A stretch of DNA of 64,000 nucleotides from Acinetobacter sp. WCHA55 (GTDB taxonomy: Bacteria > Pseudomonadota > Gammaproteobacteria > Pseudomonadales > Moraxellaceae): positions 62,001 through 126,000 of the forward strand of contig NZ_CP032285.1 in NCBI RefSeq assembly GCF_002165305.2, read 5' to 3'. Positions 44,650 through 54,168 of the stretch are shown here, piece after piece; position 1 is the stretch's first letter, and every line of letters starts with the position of its first letter. The notes under the pieces are model-generated. The model searched no databases and was not told the DNA's origin. It was given only the letters and a program-made list of their open reading frames with translations. The position numbers were made by a program, and so were the translations under genes.

Positions 44650-46662
44650 ATGAAATTTAAACCCTCATTTCAATTAAAGCCCTTGAGCTGTGGCATTAAA
44701 GTCGCAATTTTAGTGACTTGTTCGGCTTTTATTTATACCGCTAACGCCGATCCTATTTCTGAAAACGTAACCGCTACAAATGCTAATACGGCAAAAGTTC
44801 CTAACAACGCTCAAAAAATGATTTTCCATAAATATTCGATCATGCCGAATGATGGGCGCCGTAGTGCTGGTCGTTTTGGTGAATTTCGTTTGCGAGGGGG
44901 CGCTGCTGGTAGTCATAACGGTATTGATATTAGTCGTGCGAATCCTAATGACCTTACACTTAAAGCAATTGGTTCAGGTTCTATTGTCTCTTATGACACA
45001 CGTTCATCTGGTGCAAGCAACCAATCAACCACTAACCCACTAATTATGCAGATGGATACTGGCGATCGAATCATGTATCGCCATACTGATCCATCGTATC
45101 AAAAAAAATATAACGCTTACCCTGGTCAACGTATTCAAGCTGGTCAAAACATCGCACACATGTCAAATAAAGGCTGTGGTTCATGTGCCGTGCATTTGCA
45201 CATTGAATATGGTGTAAAGGCAAAACGTGGGCTAGATGTTTGGCTGAATAAAAACTTAGATCAAGTTTTTAAAAATCCATCCATTGCACTTCAGCAACGC
45301 GTTAAAGGATCTGCGCCATATGTGGGTAGTTCTGAATATAAGTTAACAGATCCTACGCCATATTTACCTCAAGACGTTGTGATTAGTGTCTCGCCACAAG
45401 GACAAGCATTAGAAAACAAATACACACCGTACTTGGGTAACACCATTAGGACTCAATGGAATGCCTTATATTCATCATCAACAGGAATCACCCTCCCCGT
45501 TTCTTCATCGGTAGATGGCATTGCAGTAAAACAAGGCAAAAAGCTTCCAGCACTTGCATTTAGTGGCGATGTTTCGATGGATGCTTATGGATCTGCACAA
45601 GTGCAAGTCGCTCAAATGATTGCTGACGGTACTATCTCACCTGAAGCAGCTGCAAGCGGTACCATTTATGCAAATGATGTTGCTCAATATGCACCGCCTA
45701 GAACTATTTTTGGTGGTACGGCTGATGATGTGGGTTTTGATATTGGTGCACTTAATTCTACGCCAGCAGAATTAATTGAAAACATTGGTACTGGACGTTA
45801 TGGCAACTCTAAATGGTTTAATGAATTAGCAACTATGTCGATGATGGGGCTTTTGATTGAAAAGCTAAACATTATCAATGCACAAAACTATTTGACTAAA
45901 GAGATCCATAAACAAAATGAACGCTTAGAGGCTCTTTTGGCAGCTTATACAGCGTCAGAAACTCAACGCTATTCTGGCCGTGTAGATGAACTTTATACGA
46001 AAGCTGAACAACCAACTGTTATTCCTGAAGTAGCAGTAGTTGAAATGAAACAGCTTTTTGAGGAAGGTGGAAACGGGCAAGTTTATTCAGATGCACAAAT
46101 CTTAAAAGGTGGACAAGGTACTCCAGATCGTAAATGTGGTTGGGGTATACCAGGTGCTTTTGGTGCGGTTAAAGATGGTATTAAACGTGTTTCTTTAAAA
46201 CATGGTTATAACCCTAATGACGTTGCAGCTATTCTTGGTTTTGAATCTGCCGGTTTTAATCTTAAAATTGACAACAACGCTGGTGCATATGGTTTAAGTC
46301 AATGGACTAAAATTGGTATAACAGATATTAATGCTTCAGATTTAACAGCGAGAGGAATACCAGCTTCAATTAAATCAAACCCTAAGCAAATCACTACACT
46401 GAGTGCTCAACAACAAGTCGAATTATTAGATTTATATCTTGCAGTAAAAGCACGACAACGTAAAAGCGACTATAATAATAAAACAATAGCTGGGTTTTAT
46501 GCTCTAGTTTTAGGTGGACCATATAAAAGCCCTAGTCGTGAATATAATGCGAACAGAAACCTCGATAGAAACCCTCGAGATGGTGTTGTGACTTTAGCTG
46601 AAGCCGTTACATTTGAAGGTATTGTTATGCGTTTATGCCCTTACTATTCTGAATACCCTTAA
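44650..46662 (+). CDS. Exported bifunctional murein hydrolase (M23 peptidase plus transglycosylase-like), 670 aa
   Basis: A Sec signal peptide at residues 1-35 ends in ANA. A LytM/M23 endopeptidase domain follows, with zinc ligands in SHNGIDIS and HLHIEYG (about residues 90-190). The C-terminal domain (about 495-640) resembles lytic transglycosylases: GFESAGFNLKIDNNAGAYG contains the catalytic glutamate and the NAGAYGLSQW motif. Combining both cuts in one protein suits local opening of peptidoglycan for the secretion channel. It is followed by two small exported proteins. Confidence 0.85.
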   Translation: MKFKPSFQLKPLSCGIKVAILVTCSAFIYTANADPISENVTATNANTAKVPNNAQKMIFHKYSIMPNDGRRSAGRFGEFRLRGGAAGSHNGIDISRANPNDLTLKAIGSGSIVSYDTRSSGASNQSTTNPLIMQMDTGDRIMYRHTDPSYQKKYNAYPGQRIQAGQNIAHMSNKGCGSCAVHLHIEYGVKAKRGLDVWLNKNLDQVFKNPSIALQQRVKGSAPYVGSSEYKLTDPTPYLPQDVVISVSPQGQALENKYTPYLGNTIRTQWNALYSSSTGITLPVSSSVDGIAVKQGKKLPALAFSGDVSMDAYGSAQVQVAQMIADGTISPEAAASGTIYANDVAQYAPPRTIFGGTADDVGFDIGALNSTPAELIENIGTGRYGNSKWFNELATMSMMGLLIEKLNIINAQNYLTKEIHKQNERLEALLAAYTASETQRYSGRVDELYTKAEQPTVIPEVAVVEMKQLFEEGGNGQVYSDAQILKGGQGTPDRKCGWGIPGAFGAVKDGIKRVSLKHGYNPNDVAAILGFESAGFNLKIDNNAGAYGLSQWTKIGITDINASDLTARGIPASIKSNPKQITTLSAQQQVELLDLYLAVKARQRKSDYNNKTIAGFYALVLGGPYKSPSREYNANRNLDRNPRDGVVTLAEAVTFEGIVMRLCPYYSEYP

Positions 46663-46684
46663 TAGAGCAATTAAAGGAAATATT

Positions 46685-47095
46685 ATGAAAAACAGATTTT
46701 TGTCTTTATTGGGTTTTAGCCTTTTAGCATGTGCATCTTTTAATGCTAGTGCTAATACTAGCTCAGACTCTATTCGTGCTGAACTTGAAAAACTGCGCTT
46801 AGTAAACGTTAAATGTGCTGCGGTTTCTAACGATCCATTTGATGCAAAACACCTAAATTGCTATACAAATGTTTATAACCGCGCAAGTCAGCTTGGTAGC
46901 CTTGCTTCTAAATATATTAATAATGAAGAAGCTCCGCGTGTTCTAGCTGATCACAATCGAAACTTTACTCAGTTACTTGCTAACTGCGATCAGTTATACG
47001 CTGGCCAGACTGCAAAGTACAAAACACTAAGCATGCAATGTAAAGCGACCAATAAATTAGGTTGGGCAATGTTTATTCCGGCATTAATGAAGTAA
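46685..47095 (+). CDS. Exported small protein, 136 aa
   Basis: Start ATG 46685 follows an AAAGGAAA site. The signal peptide MKNRFLSLLGFSLLACASFNASA has a lipobox-like LLAC, so it could be a lipoprotein or a normal secreted protein. The mature protein has several cysteines and no recognised fold. It sits between the murein hydrolase and another small exported protein, probably in one operon. Confidence 0.65.
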   Translation: MKNRFLSLLGFSLLACASFNASANTSSDSIRAELEKLRLVNVKCAAVSNDPFDAKHLNCYTNVYNRASQLGSLASKYINNEEAPRVLADHNRNFTQLLANCDQLYAGQTAKYKTLSMQCKATNKLGWAMFIPALMK

Positions 47096-47109
47096 TAAAG
47101 GATCAGGTT

Positions 47110-47535
47110 ATGAAAAAGTTTTTAAGTTTAGCTTTGTTATGTGCTGCTACCATTATTACGTCATCTGCCAACGCTGGTTATAAGACCAAAGCTGAAGCTA
47201 TTCAAGCTTATAACAAGGTACAAGCTGAGTATCAAAAATGCGTGTTTAATTATAATGAAGCGCGTGATTCTGAGTACGGTTCACCAGAACTTAAGTGCAA
47301 TACACCATACAACCAATCATTAACACGTTTCATCAAAGACGTTCGTGCGGAAAGTCAAAAGAATGCTGCAGCTTGGCAAGCAATCAATACACAACATATT
47401 AAATTTAGCCAAAACTGTGATAGTCAAACTATGGTGAGCTCATACAATCCATCGTTTTTTATTCGTCAATCTTTTATGTGTGAATCCTCTGCTTTTACAT
47501 CTTTAGCACAAGTGGCAATCGACCTTTCTTATTAA
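47110..47535 (+). CDS. Exported small protein, 141 aa
   Basis: Start ATG 47110 begins a clear signal peptide ending SSANA. The mature part is helical and has four cysteines that could form disulfides. By length, cysteine content and position it may be a distant paralogue of the preceding 136-aa protein, but similarity is weak by eye. A terminator follows 16 bp after the stop. Confidence 0.65.
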   Translation: MKKFLSLALLCAATIITSSANAGYKTKAEAIQAYNKVQAEYQKCVFNYNEARDSEYGSPELKCNTPYNQSLTRFIKDVRAESQKNAAAWQAINTQHIKFSQNCDSQTMVSSYNPSFFIRQSFMCESSAFTSLAQVAIDLSY

Positions 47536-47550
47536 TTTCAAAACATAAAA

Positions 47551-47576
47551 AGGGCATCTATAAGATGCCCTTTTTT
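47551..47576. terminator. Terminator between convergent genes
   Basis: The stem AGGGCATCT with AGATGCCCT has a 3-nt loop followed by TTTTT. It ends the murein hydrolase operon and, on the other strand, the helicase operon. Confidence 0.9.
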
Positions 47577-47587
47577 GTCGTTTGGTT

Positions 47588-48232
47588 TTAGACTTTTTCT
47601 ATAATTGTTTCGGTATCTGGTGTTTCAACTTCAAACCCAAAGTGAAGATTACCGTATTCAATTGCTTCTTCTACCCAATGCAAGCCCATGTTTTGCTCAT
47701 TTCCTACTTTGCTTGAATCATAAGCCTCAAGGGGCATCACCCTCTTAATATCATTTTCGATGAAAAAATATGTATAACAGTGAGGGTGCACATATATTCC
47801 ATCAAAATAAAATGGAATTAAATATCTCCCCTTTAATTCCTTAAACTGCTCAATTGTATGTTTACTTGAAGCAATTCCACCGCCTGAATCTATGACAATG
47901 CTTCTAAAAGATCCTGAAGGAATATCAACGATAGCCAGGCCATCGAACGTTTCTACACCATTTAATATCTCTTTAGTTTTGAGATAAACACCTGGTTCAA
48001 AATGGCGTTGCTTGAAATTAAAATCTTCCGTGAAACTAAAGATTGACTTTGTTTCCTTTTCAATTAGATGAAACATTTCAAGAAGTGGTGTGATTATATC
48101 TGCGACCTGTGAGCCCTTTTTCTTAACAAGCTCCATGATATACGGTTCGTGATGAAACTCTCCGCGAATATAACTAGCATTGTGACATGCCTGAAACACT
48201 CTATTTTGCAGAACTTCAACTTGATTAGGCAT
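47588..48232 (-). CDS. Hypothetical protein, 214 aa
   Basis: This soluble protein has a well-mixed alpha/beta composition and a central EVETFDGLAIVDIPSG-like strand region. No motif I can name is present. Its start overlaps the helicase stop by 8 bp, so expression is coupled. Function unknown. Confidence 0.6.
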   Translation of the reverse strand: MPNQVEVLQNRVFQACHNASYIRGEFHHEPYIMELVKKKGSQVADIITPLLEMFHLIEKETKSIFSFTEDFNFKQRHFEPGVYLKTKEILNGVETFDGLAIVDIPSGSFRSIVIDSGGGIASSKHTIEQFKELKGRYLIPFYFDGIYVHPHCYTYFFIENDIKRVMPLEAYDSSKVGNEQNMGLHWVEEAIEYGNLHFGFEVETPDTETIIEKV

Positions 48233-49781
48233 TTGAAATCTCCGTATTTTTTGAATTTAAGTGTTCCAATAAATCATTAATGCCATCTGTAAATAATATG
48301 TTTTTGGCTCGTGTTACGGTCACATACAACAGCCGTTTTTCATCTGCAGAAATCATTAGCTTTTTATCGAGAATTTTATAGTTAAAGCCTTTTGCGATTA
48401 GGACATTATCCCACTCTAAACCTTTACTCTTGTGTGATGTGCTAATGACCAAAGTGTTTTTTGGGTCAGTTTCATCATCAGCCATACTATTTTCTAACGC
48501 CCACTCAATCACTTGCCATGAGTATTGGTTTGTTAGATCCAGAAAGGTTTTTAATTCTGTAGTTGCCCCCTCCACTTCTCCAAACACTTGTATATGGTCC
48601 ACAAGCTCTTGGTAGGAAGAAAAGTTTTGAAGCTCTTTACACGTTGGCCGTTTATTTGCTCTCAGTTGAAAAATCCCACTGAAAATATCTTTACTGCGCT
48701 TTCCATCAACCTCAAGACGTATTTTCTTTTCGCCATTAAGGTAGCCATGAAACTTAAAAAAGTATTCAAAAGCCGTAGCATTTGTTCTACAAATAATCGC
48801 GTTCAATGAAGATGGTGCATAACTTGATGTACTGAAAGTGGTAACTTTTGACGTTTTACTTGGTAAACCTTTTAACTGTCTGGTTTCACCAAAAAGTTTA
48901 TTGAGAAGTAGATTAGCTATATCTGCAACTGCATTACCAAACCGAAACGACTGTTCTAAGTACAATGCTTCAAGATCTAGGTTCTGTAAAATATCTTTCG
49001 CACCCCTAAAGCCATATATGCTTTGGTATGGATCTCCAACAAAAATAACTTTTGCTTTTTGACGTTTGAGTACGTCTAGTATTAATTGGTCACTATCTTG
49101 GCTTTCATCTACCATCACGTAATCAAAATCAAGTTGTGGTTTTTGCAGTACCCACCACTTGAGATAGTAATCGTGTGTAATACCATAATCACCGTTTGGA
49201 TCAACTACATCATTCCAGATCATTTTCGCAATTGAAGTGATTTTATCTTCAAGAACGTCATTGCGCTTAATTGATGTTTGTTCTTTTAAAGCTATGTAAG
49301 CATGATCATTGGTAACAGTCTGATCCACTGTCATACAAAAATAACGTAATGTATTAAGGATAATCAGCGCTAATGTTAGATCGGTGAGTTGTCGGTTTTT
49401 CCCGTTGTACTGAAATCGAATGTTTTCAAGCTTAAACTTTTGAACAATATCTTTAGGAAGTAACGTAGGTTTGTTAATCTTATTTTTCAGCCAACCAGGT
49501 ATATTTCTGTAAGCTAGAGAATGGAATGTAGAACATGTGACTGAATTCAGCCCATATTCAGCGAATTTTTGATTAGCTTCATCTGCCATCTTTTTATTAA
49601 ATGATAGATATAGTCCAAGCTTACCTAGTTGTTGCAAAGCACTACTACAATGGATCAATGTCGTAGTCTTACCAGTACCAGCAAAAGCAATCAATTTAAA
49701 ACTGGTTTTTAGTCGTGTTGCTTTATCAATTGCTCGTTGCTGTTCACTGGTAGGTTTTTGAGTAATTTTCTTCACAACCAT
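48225..49781 (-). CDS. UvrD/Rep-like superfamily 1 helicase, 518 aa
   Basis: Motifs in order: Q-like TSEQQRAID, Walker A AFAGTGKTTTL (motif I), TFHSLAYR (Ia), DESQDSD (II), VGDPYQSIYGFRGA (III), and SHKSKGLEWDNV plus YVTVTRAK (V-VI). It should be a 3'-5' DNA helicase. It is short for UvrD (about 720 aa), with reduced accessory domains. It sits in a minus-strand operon with transfer genes, suggesting a role in plasmid DNA processing or entry; that is inference. Confidence 0.9.
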   Translation of the reverse strand: MVVKKITQKPTSEQQRAIDKATRLKTSFKLIAFAGTGKTTTLIHCSSALQQLGKLGLYLSFNKKMADEANQKFAEYGLNSVTCSTFHSLAYRNIPGWLKNKINKPTLLPKDIVQKFKLENIRFQYNGKNRQLTDLTLALIILNTLRYFCMTVDQTVTNDHAYIALKEQTSIKRNDVLEDKITSIAKMIWNDVVDPNGDYGITHDYYLKWWVLQKPQLDFDYVMVDESQDSDQLILDVLKRQKAKVIFVGDPYQSIYGFRGAKDILQNLDLEALYLEQSFRFGNAVADIANLLLNKLFGETRQLKGLPSKTSKVTTFSTSSYAPSSLNAIICRTNATAFEYFFKFHGYLNGEKKIRLEVDGKRSKDIFSGIFQLRANKRPTCKELQNFSSYQELVDHIQVFGEVEGATTELKTFLDLTNQYSWQVIEWALENSMADDETDPKNTLVISTSHKSKGLEWDNVLIAKGFNYKILDKKLMISADEKRLLYVTVTRAKNILFTDGINDLLEHLNSKNTEISNA

Positions 49782-49784
49782 TGC

Positions 49785-50342
49785 TTAATTTCGTGCTAAA
49801 AAAGAACTTGGTTTTTTGTTTTTCATTACAAGCACATCGCTTTCAACAATTTGCATCTGGCTTGCTAAAAAGTTAACTTGTTGCTTCAGTTCGTTTATAT
49901 CGCTTTTTAGTTCAACTACTTGCACTTGCATCTCAAGGTTTGAATATTTGAGCTTGTTATTCTCAGTTTCTTTCTCTTTTAGTGCTGCCTGTAATCTTTT
50001 GATTTCCTGTTGGCTCTCTATGTTAGCCACATTAATATTGCTTTTGCTTTGAATATTTTGTGCTTGAGAAGATGTACTCTCAATTGCAACAGGTGTTGGC
50101 TTTGGTTGTACTGTGCCATTATATTTGGTTGTCTCTGAGATCTTATCCCATAGAGAATATGTGCGTAATGGCGCTGGTATATTTTGATTTGGTGTTGAAA
50201 AACTGGTGCGTAAAGCATTTGCACTGTCTTTAGATACAATGTCTCCAGAACTATTAATTTCAGTAAAGCCAGCATAAGCAAGTGAAACAACTGTTGAAAC
50301 TGCTATTGCACCAATTACCTTAAAATAGTTTGATTTCTTCAT
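49785..50342 (-). CDS. Exported or membrane-anchored coiled-coil protein, 185 aa
   Basis: The N-terminal hydrophobic segment (VIGAIAVSTVVSLAYAG) is a signal peptide or anchor. A glutamine-rich linker leads into a coiled coil (about residues 108-165). It is 3 bp from the helicase gene and overlaps the next upstream gene by one base. It may be a structural component of the transfer apparatus; family unknown. Confidence 0.65.
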   Translation of the reverse strand: MKKSNYFKVIGAIAVSTVVSLAYAGFTEINSSGDIVSKDSANALRTSFSTPNQNIPAPLRTYSLWDKISETTKYNGTVQPKPTPVAIESTSSQAQNIQSKSNINVANIESQQEIKRLQAALKEKETENNKLKYSNLEMQVQVVELKSDINELKQQVNFLASQMQIVESDVLVMKNKKPSSFLARN

Positions 50343-50911
50343 TAGAATGCCCCTTTCAAGCGCTTATTTTTTGCCGTTTGATTTGATGATTTTCGAGTGA
50401 TTGTGTTGTTTTCTAAATTGATAGAAACACCTACATTCATGACCTGATTTTTCTGTGGGTTGTATTGAATAAAGACCAGTTCTTTTGCATATTTCTTTGC
50501 GTGTGTTAAACGTTCAGCATGAATTTCATCAAGATTAAATCTGATTTGCATTCGCGATATATACAGCTTGAATAACTGATCATTTACTTCAGCTAAATTT
50601 AAAACTAAGCCTTTTTCATCTATAGAAGCAGACTCGAAAGTTAAATCATTTAAAAACCAATTTTCGGGTTGTATTAGTAAATAAAACTTTTCAACTTCGC
50701 TTGTGATTGCATATGAAAAACAAAACTCATTCACCTGATAGGTGCTTAAGCAAATGGTTTCATTGTTATAGCCACGTTTCATGTTTCGGTCATATGAGCT
50801 CAACCACCAAACTAAATAGTGTCGTGCTTCCAACTCTTTAACGGTTATTTGTGCTATTTCTGAGGCCTTTAGCTGTAATGCTTCAAGGTTTTCTATTCGT
50901 CTAGCTCTCAT
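50342..50911 (-). CDS. Hypothetical protein, 189 aa
   Basis: This soluble protein has a mixed alpha/beta pattern and a basic C-terminus (RKSSNQTAKNKRLKG). No signal peptide or motif is recognised. It lies in the tight minus-strand transfer operon, with a one-base overlap downstream and a 12-bp gap upstream. Confidence 0.6.
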   Translation of the reverse strand: MRARRIENLEALQLKASEIAQITVKELEARHYLVWWLSSYDRNMKRGYNNETICLSTYQVNEFCFSYAITSEVEKFYLLIQPENWFLNDLTFESASIDEKGLVLNLAEVNDQLFKLYISRMQIRFNLDEIHAERLTHAKKYAKELVFIQYNPQKNQVMNVGVSINLENNTITRKSSNQTAKNKRLKGAF

Positions 50912-50923
50912 AGATAATTCACC

Positions 50924-51598
50924 TTATTTTTCTTGAAAGCATGAGTTATCAAAAGCCATTGAGTTAGGATCTAACCCCATGTTTTTAAGAGCCAAGGCTT
51001 TACCGTCAAGTTCAGGGTTATCAGATGTGCTTAGTTGTTGCGAACTTGTTTCTGAAGATGCATTTTTCTCATTAGTACCTGAACCTAAAAAGTAACCGCC
51101 TCCAGCAAAAACAACTACTGCAGCTACAATGCCCATAGCTGGCCAAGACGTTTTAAAACTAGAGAATCTATCTGCTAAAGATAAGCTGTATTTTTCTTCA
51201 TTAGAACGTATAGGGCTGTCTGTAACATCAGCCTTATATTCATTTAGAGCTTGATGCCAAACTTCCTTTATGTAGCTCTGAAGTTCATATGTACTGAAAC
51301 GAACCTTGCTTTTGTTTAAGTAATAGCATGGCTCACTTATAAGAATTTCTGTGTTTTCGTCAGACTTTAAGAAAACTTGTCCTCTAAACAAATTATTCTC
51401 GACCTGATCAAATCCTTTGATCGTTAATAGTAGATCCGTGGCCTTTGCATCTATATTGAAGATGCTCACCTGGCGATTTCTATCCGTATCTCCAGAAAGG
51501 TCAGAATCTAAAAACATAGACTCATTGTTTATCTTAGAGAAATAAGGTGAAAAGTTTCCGACAATCGATTGGAAAGCTTTCAATTGAGTTTTGTTCAT
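50924..51598 (-). CDS. Single-pass membrane protein, 224 aa
   Basis: A cytoplasmic-looking N-terminal domain of about 150 residues is followed by one membrane helix (MGIVAAVVVFAGGGYFL) and a short serine-rich periplasmic tail with a cysteine near the end. The topology resembles small bitopic Dot/Icm components, but I cannot assign a family. It lies 12 bp from both neighbours in the operon. Confidence 0.65.
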   Translation of the reverse strand: MNKTQLKAFQSIVGNFSPYFSKINNESMFLDSDLSGDTDRNRQVSIFNIDAKATDLLLTIKGFDQVENNLFRGQVFLKSDENTEILISEPCYYLNKSKVRFSTYELQSYIKEVWHQALNEYKADVTDSPIRSNEEKYSLSLADRFSSFKTSWPAMGIVAAVVVFAGGGYFLGSGTNEKNASSETSSQQLSTSDNPELDGKALALKNMGLDPNSMAFDNSCFQEK

Positions 51599-51610
51599 CT
51601 CAATTCCCTC

Positions 51611-52516
51611 TTATTTGAAAATATAGTCAAGAGTGGCTGTTTCTGAAGTTCCTCTACGAGCTTCAACTTTTCCAGTCTTTTTATTTACAAAGATAGCAAC
51701 TGGTACACCAGCAGTTAGTGGCTGTGGCTTTTGTCCAGCGCTACGAATTGCTTCTCGCTGTTCACGATCTTCTTTTGGCATTGCAACAATATCTTCGTGA
51801 TAGAAGAAGATAGATTGAAGAGCGCCTAAGTGTTTATCCAACTCAGCAAGTTCCTGTGGTGTAGGAATCACTTTAATTGAGTTAATTTCTTCATCTGTTC
51901 CATTAAAGGTTTTATTAATAGTATCTTCAGATGGTTTACGAAGAATTCCAGCTGCTAATTGTTTTCCGTTTTCACTTTGGTTTAGAACTAAAGCTGGAAT
52001 CCATTTAATAGTTGCACCGCTTTTAACGTATGAGCGAGAAAGGTTGAATGTTTCGTGACAATATTTACAGCGTGGATCGTAAATGATGTAAACAGTGTTG
52101 TTATCATTCGCTTTCCCCTCTTTAAACCCTGAAAGCGTTTTTACAGCTTTAAAGACTGGATGATTGTATGCACTGGCCAAATTCCCAACGGAAGCTGTTG
52201 GTTGTCGTGCTGGTGTATTCATTTTTTTTGCAGTTAATTTAAGAGGCTCAGATATATTTTTTTTAGTAGCAGAATCCCAAGCTGTACCATGTAAGATGAC
52301 TTTTTCATCGGATGTTGTAAAAAACACCGCATTTTTCCCATTAGGTGCCTCAAGAATCCAAGAAGTTAAACCTCCACTAAAGGGTTTAACTTCTTTTACT
52401 TTGCCCATTTTTTGCATCTTAGAAGTAAGGTCCTGAGATGGTGCAGCGTAAGTAGAGATTGTAATAATACTAATAGCGCAACTTGCTACTATTTTAGTGA
52501 AATTATTTAAAAGCAT
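51611..52516 (-). CDS. trbB: TrbB/DsbC-like periplasmic thioredoxin-fold protein, 301 aa
   Basis: A signal peptide (about residues 1-24, ending TYAA) is followed by a DsbC-like N-terminal region. The thioredoxin-fold domain carries the redox motif CKYC in YIIYDPRCKYCHE, and a cis-proline loop is likely near GVPVAIF. It should catalyse disulfide exchange for secreted or channel proteins. Its location next to the TrbA homologue mirrors IncI plasmid R64, where trbA and trbB are adjacent. Confidence 0.8.
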   Translation of the reverse strand: MLLNNFTKIVASCAISIITISTYAAPSQDLTSKMQKMGKVKEVKPFSGGLTSWILEAPNGKNAVFFTTSDEKVILHGTAWDSATKKNISEPLKLTAKKMNTPARQPTASVGNLASAYNHPVFKAVKTLSGFKEGKANDNNTVYIIYDPRCKYCHETFNLSRSYVKSGATIKWIPALVLNQSENGKQLAAGILRKPSEDTINKTFNGTDEEINSIKVIPTPQELAELDKHLGALQSIFFYHEDIVAMPKEDREQREAIRSAGQKPQPLTAGVPVAIFVNKKTGKVEARRGTSETATLDYIFK

Positions 52517-52583
52517 TTTAGAGTATTACCTTTTAAGCCATGTTTTAGCAGTATAGTTAAAATATGTTTTTAAAAAAATAGTT

Positions 52584-52615
52584 AAATAAAAAAGACCGGT
52601 GTTTTAATACCGGTC
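52584..52615 (-). terminator. Terminator after TrbA-like gene
   Basis: The stem GACCGGT with ACCGGTC is followed on the minus strand by TTTTTTATTT. It separates the trbA-like transcript from the trbB-like operon. Confidence 0.8.
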
Positions 52616-52638
52616 AATTATAACTTATAAGTTTAAGA

Positions 52639-54168
52639 CTAAAACCCTTTTTGCTTGTTTTTTTGTATTTCATCCTGTGGTATTTCTACGCTCACCATAT
52701 CAAAAACATGATCGTCACTATACTTAAAATCATCTTTATCATTGTTTTTAGAGTTATAAGATCCGTTGTTTAATTCCTTGTCCGTAAACTCTACTACTCG
52801 AATAATACTGTTCACATCTTCAGCAGCTTTTTGTCTAGCTTCAGTCATGGCAAAACTCAATAATTCGTATTCAAAACCAACAAGGCCAATGTTAAAGTCT
52901 GGCTCTTCTAATGGCTTCCCTAATTTCACCTCAATTAGATAATGCGAGATTGGACCTAAACCCTCACTAAACAAAGACGGTCTACCAATATTCTGTATGA
53001 ATGCGTATGCAGTTCGATTGTATAGTTTTAACCAGCGTATATCTGTTGGTGGCATTACACCTAGTTGTCTTGCTGTTAATACAACCTCACACAAAATAGT
53101 TCTTACATATGCATGGTTTTTAAAAATCTTAGTAGCAACGGGATGTTTAATGTATTTGTGAATTCTTTTTCTAAGGAAATCAAAATTAAACCCTACAAGC
53201 TTACGATCGCCCTCAACATACTGATTTTCAATTGCAAACAATGGGTTGTTAGGTATATTTTTTGTGCAAATATCCCAATAGTAATTAATTAATGTTGTTG
53301 AATCTTTTTTGATTTTACGGAACTCTTCATCATCCATAGATTCATCGGTTGCACATGCTACTGGTAAATACAAAGCTAGCAAAATTGTATCAACATCGGA
53401 TAAATACGATAATTCATCGGGTGATGTTTCTTTTGAATTATCAAGGGTTATCCAAAGATCCCCTAGTTGTTCACGTAAGACATTTAAAAACTTCTCTTCA
53501 TCTATGATAGGTACTGTTTCACTTTTATCATTATATTCTTTCGTTACTCCGTTGATTGTAATGTTCACAAGGCGCTCTTTAGTTCCTGTAATTAACTCAT
53601 GCCTATTTGCAAACTCATAAGTTGAATCTAGCGCTTTAAAATGACCATTGTTCGTATCATATTTTGACAAGTCTAATGGACCAAAAACCTGTAAGTGTCT
53701 TTGGTTTGGAATTTGTTCCTCTATGAACTCTTCTAGGTTCATGCTTTTGATAAAGCCCCGTGCTGGATGCTCGCTGTTGAAGCGGTCATAAGCTTTCTTT
53801 ATCCAAGGTGTTGCCAGCAAAAATATTAATAAATTCCATGCTTGACTGGCTTTTGAAATTTGAAAAATAGTGACTTCGCTAAACTTATTTTGACAAAATA
53901 ATGGAAGCCAATTGTTTGTTGGTTTACATAGGTGTTCTGTTGAATACACCAACTCACTTAGTAAAGGCACGTAGTTAAGCCCGATAGCTTTGAATATGCT
54001 ATGTATCCACCATAGAGGAATAATTAAAATGCCTTTTGTGTATACTAAAAACCCTACAATTTGAGGTTTATAAGCAAACCATACAGCCAAAAAAGCCACT
54101 AAAACCATAACAACAGTAAATATATAAATATGATTCTCATGTACAAGCTTATCTTTTGGATCTGCCAT
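52639..54168 (-). CDS. trbA: DotM/IcmP/TrbA-like coupling-complex protein, 509 aa
   Basis: N-terminal membrane helices (about residues 12-60 and one near 110) precede a large cytoplasmic domain. The C-terminal region with AYVRTILCEVVLTARQLGVMP, DIRWLKLYNRTAYAFIQNIGRP and the GPISHYL segment follows the DotM/IcmP family pattern. DotM recruits substrates to the DotL coupling ATPase. No DotL/TrbC homologue is in the window. Confidence 0.8.
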   Translation of the reverse strand: MADPKDKLVHENHIYIFTVVMVLVAFLAVWFAYKPQIVGFLVYTKGILIIPLWWIHSIFKAIGLNYVPLLSELVYSTEHLCKPTNNWLPLFCQNKFSEVTIFQISKASQAWNLLIFLLATPWIKKAYDRFNSEHPARGFIKSMNLEEFIEEQIPNQRHLQVFGPLDLSKYDTNNGHFKALDSTYEFANRHELITGTKERLVNITINGVTKEYNDKSETVPIIDEEKFLNVLREQLGDLWITLDNSKETSPDELSYLSDVDTILLALYLPVACATDESMDDEEFRKIKKDSTTLINYYWDICTKNIPNNPLFAIENQYVEGDRKLVGFNFDFLRKRIHKYIKHPVATKIFKNHAYVRTILCEVVLTARQLGVMPPTDIRWLKLYNRTAYAFIQNIGRPSLFSEGLGPISHYLIEVKLGKPLEEPDFNIGLVGFEYELLSFAMTEARQKAAEDVNSIIRVVEFTDKELNNGSYNSKNNDKDDFKYSDDHVFDMVSVEIPQDEIQKNKQKGF

